Shown: positions 1-8,739, numbered from the stretch's first letter. The stretch is DNA of 64,000 nucleotides from an uncultured Chloroflexota bacterium (GCA_903822495.1 CAIJPD010000066.1:161384-225383), one strand, 5' to 3'. A program made the numbers and translations. The notes: a model not told the origin generated them from the letters alone.

Positions 1-1
1 C

Positions 2-637
2 CGCCCCCAGGCCATCGCGCAGGTCCTCACCTCGCCGGGTTGGCTTCGGGCGTTCATGCAGAACGGCCAGCCGCGCTTCGGGAACCTCAAGCCGTACCAC
101 GAGAAGGACGGCGCGGAGATGGACCTGGTGAAGTTCGCGCGGCGCGAGATCGGCGGCGCCTACACCTGGGACGAGGTCGCCCGCTTCCGCGACGCCTACC
201 GCGGCCCGCTGGTGCTCAAGGGGATCCTCCACCCGGGGGATGCCGCACGCGCCGTCCAGTTGGGCGTCGACGGGATCTGGGTCAGCAACCACGGCGGCCG
301 GCAGCTGGAGGGGCTCCCTGCCGCCATCGACGCGCTCCCGGGGGTCGTCGCGGCGGTCCAGGCTGCCGGGGCGGGCGGTCGCGTGACGGTGCTCATGGAT
401 TCGGGCGTCCGGGGCGGGACCGACGTGGTCCGGGCGCTGGCGCTGGGCGCCAAGGCCGCCTTCGCGGGCAAGGCGTTCCTGTGGGCGCTGGGCGCGATCG
501 GCGAGGACGGGCCGCGCCACGTGATCGACCTCCTCACCGACGAGACCCGGGCCGCCCTGGGCCAGTTGGGCGCCCACGCGCCGGCGGAGGCCACCGCGAT
601 CGCACTGCATCACCCGGGGGCGCTCCGGCTGGGCTGA
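2..637 (+). CDS. alpha-hydroxy-acid oxidase / lactate 2-monooxygenase family, C-terminal part (5' truncated)
   Basis: This is the C-terminal 211 residues of an FMN-dependent alpha-hydroxy-acid dehydrogenase/oxidase. Family members oxidise L-2-hydroxy acids such as lactate or glycolate at FMN in a TIM barrel. The reading frame is open to the window edge, so about 45% of the usual ~390-residue protein is missing. Visible family motifs are the substrate/FMN-binding SNHGGRQL near position 285-310, the preceding LVLKGI (the active-site Lys strand), and DSGVRGGTDV followed by ALGAKAAFAGK, which forms the FMN phosphate-binding end of the barrel. Lactate monooxygenase, lactate oxidase and glycolate oxidase cannot be separated from this fragment. 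A 16-bp palindrome and the permease gene follow. Confidence 0.85.
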   Translation, partial: RPQAIAQVLTSPGWLRAFMQNGQPRFGNLKPYHEKDGAEMDLVKFARREIGGAYTWDEVARFRDAYRGPLVLKGILHPGDAARAVQLGVDGIWVSNHGGRQLEGLPAAIDALPGVVAAVQAAGAGGRVTVLMDSGVRGGTDVVRALALGAKAAFAGKAFLWALGAIGEDGPRHVIDLLTDETRAALGQLGAHAPAEATAIALHHPGALRLG

Positions 638-720
638 GTGGCCATGTTCTCGCCGCACGTAGCCATGTGGATCGTGTCGGCACGTCCCGAGCGATCGCCG
701 GTCATCCGCATGGACGCGTG

Positions 721-736
721 GTCCACCCGGGTGGAC
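721..736. repeat. perfect 16-bp palindrome GTCCACCCGGGTGGAC
   Basis: This sequence is exactly self-complementary and lies 27 nt before the permease start codon and 84 nt after the oxidase stop. It could be an operator for the permease. There is no T-run, so an intrinsic terminator is unlikely. Confidence 0.4.
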
Positions 737-762
737 GGGGCCGGTCTCCCGGCCGCGGAGCG

Positions 763-2427
763 ATGGGGGCCTCGATGAGCGGGCGGTCCCGCGAGGAGTT
801 GATCCGGCAGGACGTCACGGACCTGCACGGACTCGGCTACGCGCAGGAGCTGTACCGCACGATGGGCGGGTTCAGCAACTTCGCGATCAGCTTCTCGAGC
901 ATCTCGATCCTGACCGGCGCGGTCGTCCTCTACGACTACGGCCTCGCCTGGGCCGGCAAGGCGGCCGTCAGCCTTGGCTGGCCGTTCATCACCGTCTTCG
1001 TGCTCTGCATCGCCGCGTCGATGGCGGAGATCGCCTCGGCCTACCCGACGGCCGGCGGCCTCTACTTCTGGGCGTCGAGGATGAAGAACAAGAGGTGGGG
1101 CTGGTGGACCGCCTGGCTCAACCTGCTCGGCCAACTGGCGATGGTGGCTGGAATCGACTACGCCGCGGCCGGCTTCATCAACGCGACCATCGTCGACAAG
1201 CTCGCCGGCGGCATGTTCAACACCGTCGAAGTGATCCCGGGCATCCTCAACGGCCAGCTCGTGACGATGGGCGTGATCCTCGCCATCCAGCTGGCCATGA
1301 ACATCGCCGGCATCAACCTGGTGGCAGTGCTCAACCAGGTCAGCGTCTGGTGGCACATCGTCATCGTCGTCGGGGTCGTGATCCTCATGACCCTGATGGG
1401 CCAGCCGGACAAGTCCGGTCTCGACCTCTTCTCGATCCGCCCGATGGACACTGCCGGGTCGTGGAACAACGATCTCCGCTTCGTCGACCTCCAATATGGA
1501 GCGGCGACGACGTACCCGGTCTTCCTCGCGTTCTTCTTCTCCTTGCTCCAGGCCAACTGGACCTACACGGGCTACGACGCGTCTGCCCATGTCGCCGAGG
1601 AGACCATCGGTGCCCGGGTCTCGTCGGCGTGGGGCATCTTCCTGTCGGTGGCAGTCTCGGCGGTCGTCGGCTACCTGTTCCTGATGGTCCTGTCGCTCCA
1701 CACGCCGGATCTGTCCGCCCTCTTCCCGGCGACGCTCGACGACACCACGCTCCCGAAGGCCAGCCAGTACTACTTCGGCGGCGGCGTCGCCGTGATCTCG
1801 ATCCTCGTCTACAACCTGGGCGAGTTCCTGGGCAACCTCCTCGCGGCCGGGATCGCCATCGCCATGTGGTTCTGCGGGCTATCGTCGGTCGCGGCCTCGG
1901 GCCGGATGGTGTTCGCGTTCGCGCGCGACGATGGGCTCCCCGCCTCCGGCTGGCTCAAGAAGGTCTCGCGCAGGTACCGGACGCCGGCGAACTCGCTCAT
2001 CGGGATCTGCGCCGTGGCGTTCCTGTTCACTGTTTCGGCGTTCGTGGTCGGCGGCGGCACGGCGATCGTCATCGTCACGGCGATCTCGACGATCTTCCTG
2101 TATGCCGCCTACGGCATCTGCATCTACCTCGGTCTGCGCACGACGGCCTGGCTCGAGCGCCGGGTCTGGAGCCTCGGCCGCTGGTCGAAGCCGATCGCCT
2201 GCGTGGCCGTCCTGTGGGTCATTGTCCTGATGATCCTGTTCAGCTTTCCGACGAGCGGCAACATCTCGTGGCCGTTCATGGTCGGGGCCGTGGCCCTCCT
2301 GGCGATCTACGACTACGCGTGGGCCAGGAGCCGCTTCAAGGGTCCCGTAATCCACGGCGGTGAGGCCGAACTGACCGAGATCGAGAAGGAGTTCGAGCAC
2401 GCCGTGGAGGACCTCTCGGGCGGCTGA
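763..2427 (+). CDS. APC superfamily amino acid/choline/GABA permease
   Basis: This is a 554-residue polytopic permease of the amino acid-polyamine-organocation superfamily, closest in style to the amino acid/choline transporter branch (GABA, choline, basic amino acids). The N-terminus carries the typical LGYAQELYRTMGGFSNFAISF stretch leading into TM1. It is followed by about twelve hydrophobic segments and the consensus EIASAYPTAGGLYFW loop between TM2 and TM3. It should import a nitrogenous substrate by proton or sodium symport; the substrate cannot be told. The frame is open much further upstream (from about position 40), but that part is out of register with the oxidase gene and is not family-like. 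I therefore start at ATG 763; ATG 775 is an equally possible start. It stands alone, transcribed with or after the oxidase. Confidence 0.85.
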   Translation: MGASMSGRSREELIRQDVTDLHGLGYAQELYRTMGGFSNFAISFSSISILTGAVVLYDYGLAWAGKAAVSLGWPFITVFVLCIAASMAEIASAYPTAGGLYFWASRMKNKRWGWWTAWLNLLGQLAMVAGIDYAAAGFINATIVDKLAGGMFNTVEVIPGILNGQLVTMGVILAIQLAMNIAGINLVAVLNQVSVWWHIVIVVGVVILMTLMGQPDKSGLDLFSIRPMDTAGSWNNDLRFVDLQYGAATTYPVFLAFFFSLLQANWTYTGYDASAHVAEETIGARVSSAWGIFLSVAVSAVVGYLFLMVLSLHTPDLSALFPATLDDTTLPKASQYYFGGGVAVISILVYNLGEFLGNLLAAGIAIAMWFCGLSSVAASGRMVFAFARDDGLPASGWLKKVSRRYRTPANSLIGICAVAFLFTVSAFVVGGGTAIVIVTAISTIFLYAAYGICIYLGLRTTAWLERRVWSLGRWSKPIACVAVLWVIVLMILFSFPTSGNISWPFMVGAVALLAIYDYAWARSRFKGPVIHGGEAELTEIEKEFEHAVEDLSGG

Positions 2428-2515
2428 GGCATGGACCCACACGGCCGTCCGCGGTTCCCGGGCGTCGTGGCGCCGAGGCCAGCGAGGGCCGCCCGACGCC
2501 GGATCACGGGGCCGG

Positions 2516-3292
2516 TTAGCGGCCCAGCTCGATCCGCTGGAAGGGGAGCGCCGGGGTGATGTCCAGCCCGCTCTCCGCGCACATCCGGGTGATGATCTCG
2601 CGGCGGGCCGTCCGAAAGTGGACCAGCCAGGTGTGCTTGGCGCCGGCCCGCCGGGCCATGTCGATGGCCTCCTCGGTGGTCAGGTGGCCACGGCGTGGGT
2701 CGTCGCCCACGGATGTCTCGAGGGTGGCCTCCAGGATCAGCAGATCCGCGCCGCGCGCCAGCTCCACGGTGGCCTCGGTGGGGCCCATGTCGCCGCCGTA
2801 CACGATCCGCTCGCCCCGGGGGCCGGTGATGTCCATGGTCCAGGCCGGAACGTAGTGCTGGACGGGCACCGGCCGAACCGTGATGGGGCCCACCGCGAAG
2901 GCCTCCTCAGACACGTACTCGCGCACGTCGTAGGTATCGACGAAGAACGACGGTCGCTCCGAGATGGCGAACGCCAGGGGTGTCAGCCGCTCCGAGCCGC
3001 CGGGCGGCAGGTAGACGGGGAGCCGGGGGGTGGCGCGCTCGCCCCACGCGAAGCGATAGCGCATGGGGGCCAGGTCGATCCAGTGGTCCGCGTGCTGGTG
3101 GCCAATCACGACCGCGCTCAGCCGCTCGGCACCCAGGGCCTGCTGGAGCCGGGGCGCCACGCCCGCGCCGCAGTCGAAGAGGATCGCGGTCTCGCCGGCC
3201 TGCAGCAGGAGGCCCGATGCCGCGGTGTCGGGCTCGGGGGCGGCCGTCCCGGTGCCGAGGGCCGTGAGGCGGAAGATGGGGCGATCGCTCAT
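2516..3292 (-). CDS. MBL-fold metallo-hydrolase (RNase Z-like)
   Basis: This 258-residue metallo-beta-lactamase-fold hydrolase has an RNase Z/arylsulfatase-like layout. The N-terminal LTALGTGTA strand-loop is followed by FDCGAG and the zinc motif HQHADH at residues 65-70. Further metal ligands are expected from VQHY, the YGGDMG segment (bridging Asp) and the C-terminal LVHF. No RNase Z exosite arm is evident, so tRNA 3' processing cannot be claimed. It lies 7 nt downstream of cinA on the same strand, so the two are probably co-transcribed. The start ATG 3292 is chosen because upstream residues in the same frame (low-complexity RMRVRR repeats) only read through the cinA tail in another frame. 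Confidence 0.8.
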   Translation of the reverse strand: MSDRPIFRLTALGTGTAAPEPDTAASGLLLQAGETAILFDCGAGVAPRLQQALGAERLSAVVIGHQHADHWIDLAPMRYRFAWGERATPRLPVYLPPGGSERLTPLAFAISERPSFFVDTYDVREYVSEEAFAVGPITVRPVPVQHYVPAWTMDITGPRGERIVYGGDMGPTEATVELARGADLLILEATLETSVGDDPRRGHLTTEEAIDMARRAGAKHTWLVHFRTARREIITRMCAESGLDITPALPFQRIELGR

Positions 3293-3299
3293 CGGACCG

Positions 3300-4646
3300 T
3301 CACGAACCCGTTGCCGGCGCCGCCGCACCCGCATTCGCCGCACCCGCATTCGCCGCGCCCGCATTCGGTCTAGCCGGCGGCTTTGGTGCCCGTGGCAGGG
3401 TGGCGAGGAGGAGCGAGGCTGCCGTGATGGCGGCGCGGTGCCGGCCGGTCGTGCCGCGCAGGAATGCGAGCTTGTGTTCGTGCCGGATGCCCTTCGGCGT
3501 GACGATGGCCACCTCGACGGTCGAGTCCTGGCCCTTTGCCCGCATCCGCACCGCCACGGCGACGGTTGAGGCGGCGCGGTCACGGACCGAGGTGGCGAGG
3601 AGCGGCAAGGCGTCGTCGATCGGGGTGCCGGGGGTGGACGCGGATACCGCCGGGTCGTACTGGATGGCCTCGGTGGGCGCCCCCGGCTCGTCCGGGGCCA
3701 CGTGCGATTCTGCGATGAGCAGCCGGTCCATCTCCGCCAGCAGCGACCCGAGTGCACCGCGGGTGCCGACCTCGGCCGTCGCCAGGGTCCAGCCCAGCGC
3801 GGCCAGGCGCTCGTCGAGGGCCTGCGCCCAGGTGGTCTCGCCGCGTGCCCAGACGTGCTTGTCCACGAGGTCCAGCACGAGCGATTCGACCGACTCCACG
3901 ATCTGGGCGGCGGTCCGGGCGGGCCCGTTGTCGGGCACGGAGCCGATTGCCGAGATCCGGATGTCCACCGCCTCCTGGCGGGCGTAGGTGGCCACGATGG
4001 GGTTGGTGGCGCGCAGGAGCGGCTCGCCCAGCAACTCCGCCAGCTGAGACTCGCCGATCCCGGTGGTCCGGAGCGTGCGGATCTCCATCCCGGCGCCGAT
4101 GCCGCGCTCGCGCAGGCGGGGCAGGATCCAGGTGTCCCACATCGGCCGCATCTCGCGCGGCGGACCGGGGAGCGCCACGATCACCCGCCCGCCCTTGGCG
4201 TCGACCCACCACCCCGGAGCCGTCCCGTTGGGGTTGGGGATGGGGGTGGCGGAGGGGATGAGCCAGGCCTGCTTGAGGTTGATCGCCGCAAAGGGCATGT
4301 TCCGGCGCGCCCAGAGGTCGCGCAGCCAGGCTTCCTGCTCCGCGTCGACCGCGACGTCCTCGCCCATGGCGGCGGCGATGGCCTCGCGCGTCAAGTCGTC
4401 CGGGGTGGGGCCCAGGCCGCCGGTCGAGATCACGAGGTCCACCCGCGCCAGGGCCGTCGTGAACGCATCGCGGACCGCGGCGAGGAGATCGGGGAGTGCG
4501 CTGATTCGCCCCACGGTCACGCCGTACTGGGTCAGCTCGCGGGCGAGATCGCCGGAGTTGGTGTCGCGGGTCTCGCCGACGGTCAGCTCGGAACCAACGG
4601 CGAGGAGCTCGGCGACCCGCAGGGTCCGGGCTGGGGACGTGGTCAT
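3300..4646 (-). CDS. cinA: CinA-like competence/damage-inducible protein, with altered C-terminal deamidase motif
   Basis: This is a 448-residue CinA-type protein. Residues 1-170 form the MoCF/MogA-like domain, with ELLAVGSEL, GETRDTNS, STGGLGPTPDD and ALPGPPREM signatures. In the family this domain has ADP-ribose pyrophosphatase-type activity. The C-terminal CinA domain, which normally carries NMN deamidase activity, is recognisable at ATAEVGTRGALGSLLAE. The family motif is AESCTGG with a catalytic Ser; here Ser and Cys are Val and Gly, and the first Gly of the motif is Arg. Deamidase activity is therefore doubtful. The C-terminus ends in three near-perfect NAGAA repeats encoded by 15-bp tandem copies near 3320-3365. 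The start at ATG 4646 lies 8 nt after a TACGCT -10 element, suggesting a leaderless transcript. The MBL hydrolase follows. Confidence 0.85.
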   Translation of the reverse strand: MTTSPARTLRVAELLAVGSELTVGETRDTNSGDLARELTQYGVTVGRISALPDLLAAVRDAFTTALARVDLVISTGGLGPTPDDLTREAIAAAMGEDVAVDAEQEAWLRDLWARRNMPFAAINLKQAWLIPSATPIPNPNGTAPGWWVDAKGGRVIVALPGPPREMRPMWDTWILPRLRERGIGAGMEIRTLRTTGIGESQLAELLGEPLLRATNPIVATYARQEAVDIRISAIGSVPDNGPARTAAQIVESVESLVLDLVDKHVWARGETTWAQALDERLAALGWTLATAEVGTRGALGSLLAEMDRLLIAESHVAPDEPGAPTEAIQYDPAVSASTPGTPIDDALPLLATSVRDRAASTVAVAVRMRAKGQDSTVEVAIVTPKGIRHEHKLAFLRGTTGRHRAAITAASLLLATLPRAPKPPARPNAGAANAGAANAGAAAPATGS

Positions 4647-4654
4647 GGGTGCGC

Positions 4655-4660
4655 AGCGTA
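4655..4660 (-). promoter_or_regulatory. -10 element of cinA (TACGCT), leaderless spacing
   Basis: On the minus strand TACGCT ends 8 nt before the cinA ATG. There is no Shine-Dalgarno in the 8-nt spacer, so the expected transcript would begin at or next to the start codon. Confidence 0.5.
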
Positions 4661-4748
4661 GCGCAAGGCGACGCAGAGGGCAGCATCCGACGCTGCCGGG
4701 CCTGCCCGTGGCGTCGGCCGCCACGGCGGCCCCCGCCCGACCCGCTGG

Positions 4749-4754
4749 TATCAT
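4749..4754 (+). promoter_or_regulatory. -10 element TATCAT upstream of holin-family gene
   Basis: TATCAT sits in the short divergent gap between cinA (minus) and the holin-family gene (plus). A start near 4761 would give a 24-nt leader to the CTG start proposed at 4785. Confidence 0.4.
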
Positions 4755-4784
4755 CGAGGAAGATCGCGTCCGGCAACACCGCTA

Positions 4785-5690
4785 CTGGAGCCCACCACGG
4801 ACGATCCGCAGGCCAATCGAACCGCGGCCCCCGATCCCGCGGCCTCCGCGCCCGCGGCTGCCAGCCAGCCGCCGGAGCCGGGTGCCAAGGCCGCCGCCGA
4901 GCAGCCGCCCGGCCTCCGGGCCCAGCTGCGCGCAACACGCGACGCCGCCCTTCGGCTCCTGCGCGCGCATCGCGACCTCGCCAGGGCGGAGCTGGAGCAG
5001 ATCGCCGGGCATGTCGCGCGCGCCGCCGCGCTGGGTGGGATCGCACTCGCCGCCCTCCTGTTCGTCGGTGTCCTCCTCCCGGTGGGGCTGACCCTCTTCC
5101 TCGGGGAGTGGTTGTTCGGCTCCATCGGCTGGGGCGTGCTCCTGGGCTCGCTGCTGCTCATTGCCATCGCGGTTGCCGCGGTGCTCGCCGCCCTCGGCAC
5201 GCCGGGCGCCACGCTCGCCCGGAGCCTGGTCGTGGCCCTGGGGCTGGGCGTCGTCATCGGGATCCTGCTGGCGTTCCACCTTCCCAACCAGGCCTGGGCC
5301 TCGCTGGGCGACACCCTCGGCCTGGGCGTGGACCCCGCCGTTCGGCCGCTCGTCGTTGGCATGGCGCTCCTCGCGATCGTGTTCGGCGTCGTCGGCCTGG
5401 TGCTTGGAGGCGCCGGCGGGTCGGCCCTCCCCGGCCTCATCGGCGGTGTGCTCTTCGGGGCGTTCCTCGGGGCGTTCAGCGCCATCTCGTTCGGCGTGCA
5501 GCCCGGCGCGGCCCTCGGGGTACTCGTCACCCTGGTTGCGTGGCCCGTCCTGGCCGGCACGGCCGTGGCGAAGGACGGGATCGATCTCGATGCCCTCAAG
5601 GCAACGTTCTGGCCGCAGGTCACCATCGACACCACCAAGGAGACCATCGAGTGGGTTCGAGCCCAGACACCGCTCGGCCCGACGTCGTAG
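4785..5690 (+). CDS. phage-holin-III-like (DUF1469-type) multi-pass membrane protein
   Basis: This is a protein of about 301 residues. The first ~45 residues are Ala/Pro-rich. They are followed by an amphipathic charged helix (LRAHRDLARAELEQI) and a hydrophobic hairpin typical of the Phage_holin_3_6/DUF1469 family, which in chromosomes is an envelope protein and not evidence of a prophage. Several more hydrophobic segments (about residues 125-280) extend it well beyond the usual ~130 residues. No ATG, GTG or TTG occurs in frame between the upstream stop at 4659 and the conserved helix. The only near-cognate start is CTG 4785, 30 nt after a TATCAT -10. The next gene begins inside its last 40 nt, so the two form an operon. 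The start is uncertain; the frame is not. Confidence 0.65.
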   Translation: MEPTTDDPQANRTAAPDPAASAPAAASQPPEPGAKAAAEQPPGLRAQLRATRDAALRLLRAHRDLARAELEQIAGHVARAAALGGIALAALLFVGVLLPVGLTLFLGEWLFGSIGWGVLLGSLLLIAIAVAAVLAALGTPGATLARSLVVALGLGVVIGILLAFHLPNQAWASLGDTLGLGVDPAVRPLVVGMALLAIVFGVVGLVLGGAGGSALPGLIGGVLFGAFLGAFSAISFGVQPGAALGVLVTLVAWPVLAGTAVAKDGIDLDALKATFWPQVTIDTTKETIEWVRAQTPLGPTS

Positions 5691-6226
5691 CGGCCCGCGC
5701 CGAGGTCCTGGCGGCCCGCTCCGATCTCGCGGAGCAGGTCACTCGCCTCGAGGGGTCCGCGCGCGCCGCGGCCGATATCCCCGCGAAGATCCGACGCGCC
5801 CCCGCGAAGACGGCCGGCGCCGCCGCCGGCGCCGCGTTCCTGCTGCTGGGTGGCCCGGGTCGGCTGCTCCGCGGCGCCCGCCGGGCCGTGATGGGCCAAG
5901 CGGCCGACCTGCCCAAGTCGATGCTCCCCGACGAGGTGGAGAAGGAGCTCCGCAAGCTGGGCGGCGACGGCGAGCGGGTGCGTGCCGTCCTGGAGCGGGA
6001 GTTTGCCAGCTACCTCGATGAGAAGGCCGGCGTCCGGCGCGAGCGCGACGTGGCGGGTACCTTCGCGTCGCTGGCCGGCAACGTCCTGCGGCCCGCCTCG
6101 ATGCAGGTCGGGAAGCGGCTCGCCGAGCAGCTCTTCAACCCGGATTCGGCCACGTTCCAGGAAGGGCTGCGCAAGGCGCGGGCACGCATGGCGAAGCCTG
6201 ATGGAAGCGGGAAGCCCACCGGCTGA
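5651..6226 (+). CDS. hypothetical protein with one hydrophobic segment, coupled to the holin-like gene
   Basis: This 191-residue protein has no recognised domain. It begins with an amphipathic, Ala/Arg-rich helix, has a short Gly/Ala-rich hydrophobic segment around residues 55-75 (AGAAAGAAFLLLGG) and then a charged, probably helical C-terminal half. The start is GTG 5651, preceded at 8 nt by AAGGAG (5637-5642). This makes it overlap the upstream membrane gene by 40 nt in another frame and argues for co-translation. Because the holin-type protein and this one are coupled, they probably work together at the membrane. Function is unknown. Confidence 0.65.
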   Translation: MGSSPDTARPDVVAARAEVLAARSDLAEQVTRLEGSARAAADIPAKIRRAPAKTAGAAAGAAFLLLGGPGRLLRGARRAVMGQAADLPKSMLPDEVEKELRKLGGDGERVRAVLEREFASYLDEKAGVRRERDVAGTFASLAGNVLRPASMQVGKRLAEQLFNPDSATFQEGLRKARARMAKPDGSGKPTG

Positions 6227-6267
6227 GGCCCGTCGTTCGTCGGACCAGCGTGTGGTCCCCGCCCGGC

Positions 6268-6273
6268 TACACT
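6268..6273 (+). promoter_or_regulatory. -10 element TACACT of tRNA-Leu
   Basis: TACACT ends 13 nt before the first base of the tRNA, a normal distance for a tRNA promoter with a short 5' leader. No convincing -35 is visible. Confidence 0.45.
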
Positions 6274-6286
6274 CAGCTTCTGCCCC

Positions 6287-6374
6287 GGGCGAGTGGCGAA
6301 ATGGCAGACGCGCCGGCCTTAGGAGCCGGTGCCCCGTGAGGGGCGTGTCGGTTCGACCCCGACCTCGCCTACCA
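6287..6374 (+). tRNA. tRNA-Leu (anticodon UAG)
   Basis: The cloverleaf folds fully. The acceptor stem is 6287-6293 with 6364-6370 (one G:U), discriminator A 6371, and genomically encoded CCA 6372-6374. The anticodon stem ccggc/gccgg encloses loop CT-TAG-GA with anticodon TAG at 6320-6322. The long variable arm (GTGCCCCGTGAGGGGCGT region) is typical of the class II tRNA-Leu. It reads CUA/CUG and other CUN codons. It directly precedes the tig promoter. Confidence 0.95.
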
Positions 6375-6424
6375 GCCCCAGGATCCAGTCGGCCGTGCAG
6401 GAAACCTCGCGCCGCCGCCTCCCC

Positions 6425-6430
6425 TATACT
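6425..6430 (+). promoter_or_regulatory. -10 element TATACT of tig, leaderless spacing
   Basis: TATACT ends 9 nt before the tig ATG at 6440. The spacer contains no Shine-Dalgarno, so the mRNA would start at or within a few bases of the start codon. No -35 consensus is seen 17 nt upstream. Confidence 0.5.
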
Positions 6431-6439
6431 CCGCGGGCG

Positions 6440-7888
6440 ATGAATGTGACCACCAGCCCCGCTCCCAAGTCGTCCATCCTCCTCGAGATCGAGCTGCCGG
6501 CCGAGCGCCTCAGCCGGGCCATCGACGAGGCCGTCCGCGCCCTCTCGCGCCGCAACCGTGTGCCGGGCTTCCGGCCGGGGAAGGCGCCGCGGTCAATCCT
6601 TGAGCGGTTCCTGGGCCCCAGCGCGGTCCTGGACGAGGCGATCGAGAAGCTGGTCGAGACCGGCTATCGGGCGGCCCTGATCGAGGGTGACATCCGTCCG
6701 CTGTCCAACGCGGACGTCGAGATGGTCCAGGCGGAGGAGGGCAAGCCCCTCATCTTCAAGGCGACCGTCCAGGTTCGACCCGAGGTCAAGCTCGGCGACT
6801 ACCGGAACTTCTCCTTCGGGCCGGAGGTCGCTCCGGTCGACGACGAGAAGGTCGACAAGGTCATCGAGGAGCTGGTCGACCAGAACGCGACGCTCTCCCC
6901 GGTCGAGGATCGCGGCGCCCAGAAGGGTGACTACGCGGTCATCAGGTTCGCCGGCACGCGCGACGGCGAGGCGTTCGAGGGCGGCACGTCCGATCGGATG
7001 GCCGTGGTCATCGGCGAGGACCGGCTCATCCCGGGCTTCGAGGAGCACCTCGTCGGGCTCAAGGTGGGCGAGACCACGGAGTTCGACATCACCTTCCCCG
7101 AGGACTACGTGGAGGCCAGCCTGGCCGGCAACGTGGCCCACTTCAGCTCCTCGATCAAGGAGTTGCGCGAGAAGGTCCGCCCGCCGATCGACGATGACTT
7201 TGCCCAGAGCATGGGCAACTACGCCGACCTGGCCGCGCTCCGTGACAACGTCCGCGTCCGCCTCCAGGGCAACGCGCTGGATGGGGCTCGCCACGGCTTC
7301 GCCGACAAGATCATCGAGTACGCCGCCGACAACGCCGAGTTGGAGCTCCCGGACATCCTGATCGATCAGGAGGTCGAAGTGATGCACGACGAGCTCCGCG
7401 GGACCCTGGCTCGCCAGGGGATCCCCGAGGACGCGTACATGCAGATCACGGGCAAGAATCACGATGACCTGCACGCCGACTTCCGGCCCGGCGCCGAGAA
7501 GCGTGTCAAGGTCCTCCTGGTGCTCTCCAGGATCGCCGAGGCCGAGGGGATCGTGGTCCCCGAGGAGGACATCGCGGCGGAGATCGAGAGCGCCCACCGG
7601 CGCTACGGTGCGGACAAGAAGCTCATCGCCTACTTCGAGTCCGACCGCGGCCGCAGCTACATCAAGAACTCGCTCCGGCGCACGCGGTTGGTCGAGGGGA
7701 TGATCGACGAGTGGCTCGCCGCACACCCCGAGTTCGGCCCGTTGCCGCATCTCGAGGAGACCGGCGCCGGCGCCTCGGTGGTCGGCGGGACCGCCCAGGC
7801 CAGCGCATCGCTTGGCGCCACGGACCCGGGGTCCCTCATGGACTCCGAGGACGAGGTGGCCGAGGCGGTCGCCCAGGTCGCGGACTAG
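6440..7888 (+). CDS. tig: trigger factor (ribosome-associated chaperone, prolyl isomerase)
   Basis: This 482-residue trigger factor binds the ribosome exit tunnel and folds nascent chains. The N-terminal ribosome-binding domain carries the signature [17 protein letters not shown] (around residues 41-57), the equivalent of the GFRxGKxP motif. The central FKBP-type PPIase domain spans about 155-240 ([15 protein letters not shown] and [17 protein letters not shown]). The C-terminal helical cradle is followed by an extra acidic/Ala-rich tail of about 45 residues. Start ATG 6440 is chosen for domain alignment and for its position just after the TATACT element. It heads the conserved tig-clpP-clpX cluster linking nascent-chain folding to proteolysis. 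Confidence 0.97.
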   Translation: MNVTTSPAPKSSILLEIELPAERLSRAIDEAVRALSRRNRVPGFRPGKAPRSILERFLGPSAVLDEAIEKLVETGYRAALIEGDIRPLSNADVEMVQAEEGKPLIFKATVQVRPEVKLGDYRNFSFGPEVAPVDDEKVDKVIEELVDQNATLSPVEDRGAQKGDYAVIRFAGTRDGEAFEGGTSDRMAVVIGEDRLIPGFEEHLVGLKVGETTEFDITFPEDYVEASLAGNVAHFSSSIKELREKVRPPIDDDFAQSMGNYADLAALRDNVRVRLQGNALDGARHGFADKIIEYAADNAELELPDILIDQEVEVMHDELRGTLARQGIPEDAYMQITGKNHDDLHADFRPGAEKRVKVLLVLSRIAEAEGIVVPEEDIAAEIESAHRRYGADKKLIAYFESDRGRSYIKNSLRRTRLVEGMIDEWLAAHPEFGPLPHLEETGAGASVVGGTAQASASLGATDPGSLMDSEDEVAEAVAQVAD

Positions 7889-7929
7889 TTCACCAGAATC
7901 GCGTAGCGCACCCGTACAGGGAGATCCAC

Positions 7930-8598
7930 ATGCTCGTCCCGATGGTCATTGAGACCTCCAGCCGCGGGGAGCGCGCGTATGACATCTACTCGCGCCTGCT
8001 GCGTGACCGGATCATCTTCCTGGGCGACGCGATCGAGGATCACACGGCCAACCTGATCATCGCCCAGCTGCTCTTCCTGGAGTCCGAGGACCCCGAGAAG
8101 GACATCTTCCTGTACATCAACTCGCCCGGCGGCGTGGTCAACTCCGGCCTGGCTATCTACGACACCATGCAGTACCTGCGGGCGCCGGTCAGCACCATCT
8201 GCATCGGGATGGCGGCCAGCATGGCGGCCGTCCTGCTCGCCGCCGGTGCCAAGGGCAAGCGCTACGCCTTGCCGCACAGCCGGATCATGATCCACCAGGG
8301 CTCGGGCGGCTTCCGCGGCAATGCCCCGGATGCGATGATCCAGATGCGCGAGTGGGAGCGCCTGGTGCAGATGAACAACGAGATCCTTGCCCACCACACC
8401 GGCCAGCCGGTCGATCGGATCATCGCCGACACGGATCGCGACAACTTCATGTCACCCGATGAGGCCAAGGACTATGGCATCATCGATGCTGTCTACAGCA
8501 TGTCGGGCGACTCGCTGATCGCCCAGCAGCGCGACGCCGGGGTGGTCTCGGGTGTCCCGACCAGCAACGAGCCCGGGAACGGGAAATCGAAGGGTTGA
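7930..8598 (+). CDS. clpP: ATP-dependent Clp protease proteolytic subunit
   Basis: This 222-residue serine peptidase of family S14 forms the tetradecameric chamber that degrades substrates unfolded by ClpX. The catalytic Ser is in GMAASMA (about residue 98), the His in PHSRIMIHQ (about residue 123), and the Asp lies in the following helix region. The N-terminal [21 protein letters not shown] and the RDRIIFLG strand are canonical. The C-terminal ~25 residues after IDAVYS are longer than in E. coli and Ser/Gly-rich. AGGGAG lies about 7 nt before ATG 7930. It sits 41 nt after tig and upstream of clpX. Confidence 0.97.
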   Translation: MLVPMVIETSSRGERAYDIYSRLLRDRIIFLGDAIEDHTANLIIAQLLFLESEDPEKDIFLYINSPGGVVNSGLAIYDTMQYLRAPVSTICIGMAASMAAVLLAAGAKGKRYALPHSRIMIHQGSGGFRGNAPDAMIQMREWERLVQMNNEILAHHTGQPVDRIIADTDRDNFMSPDEAKDYGIIDAVYSMSGDSLIAQQRDAGVVSGVPTSNEPGNGKSKG

Positions 8599-8631
8599 GC
8601 ACGCTGGCGGCCCCACGCGGGGCGGCCTCGC

Positions 8632-8653
8632 GGTTGCGATGGCGATGGCAACC
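8632..8653. repeat. inverted repeat GGTTGC/GCAACC between clpP and clpX
   Basis: A 6-bp perfect hairpin with a 10-nt loop, followed at 8665-8674 by the palindrome ATGCCGGCAT. No T-run follows, so this is at most a processing or pausing element inside the clpP-clpX intergenic region. Confidence 0.3.
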
Positions 8654-8739
8654 CGCCCGGCAAGCATGCCGGCATCCACTGACCAACTGTCCGGGGTTCG
8701 CCCGGTGATCCCCGCGTACGGCGAGAGGGCGGCTCCGGA

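Noticed and set aside
40..762. N-terminal extension of the permease frame
   Set aside because: The extension is Arg/Gly/Pro-rich and out of register with the overlapping oxidase gene, whose SNHGGRQL motif is clear; the permease begins at 763 or 775.
4785..6226. Prophage lysis module (holin-family gene)
   Set aside because: DUF1469-type holin-like proteins are common chromosomal envelope proteins; no endolysin, integrase, tail or att sequences are nearby.
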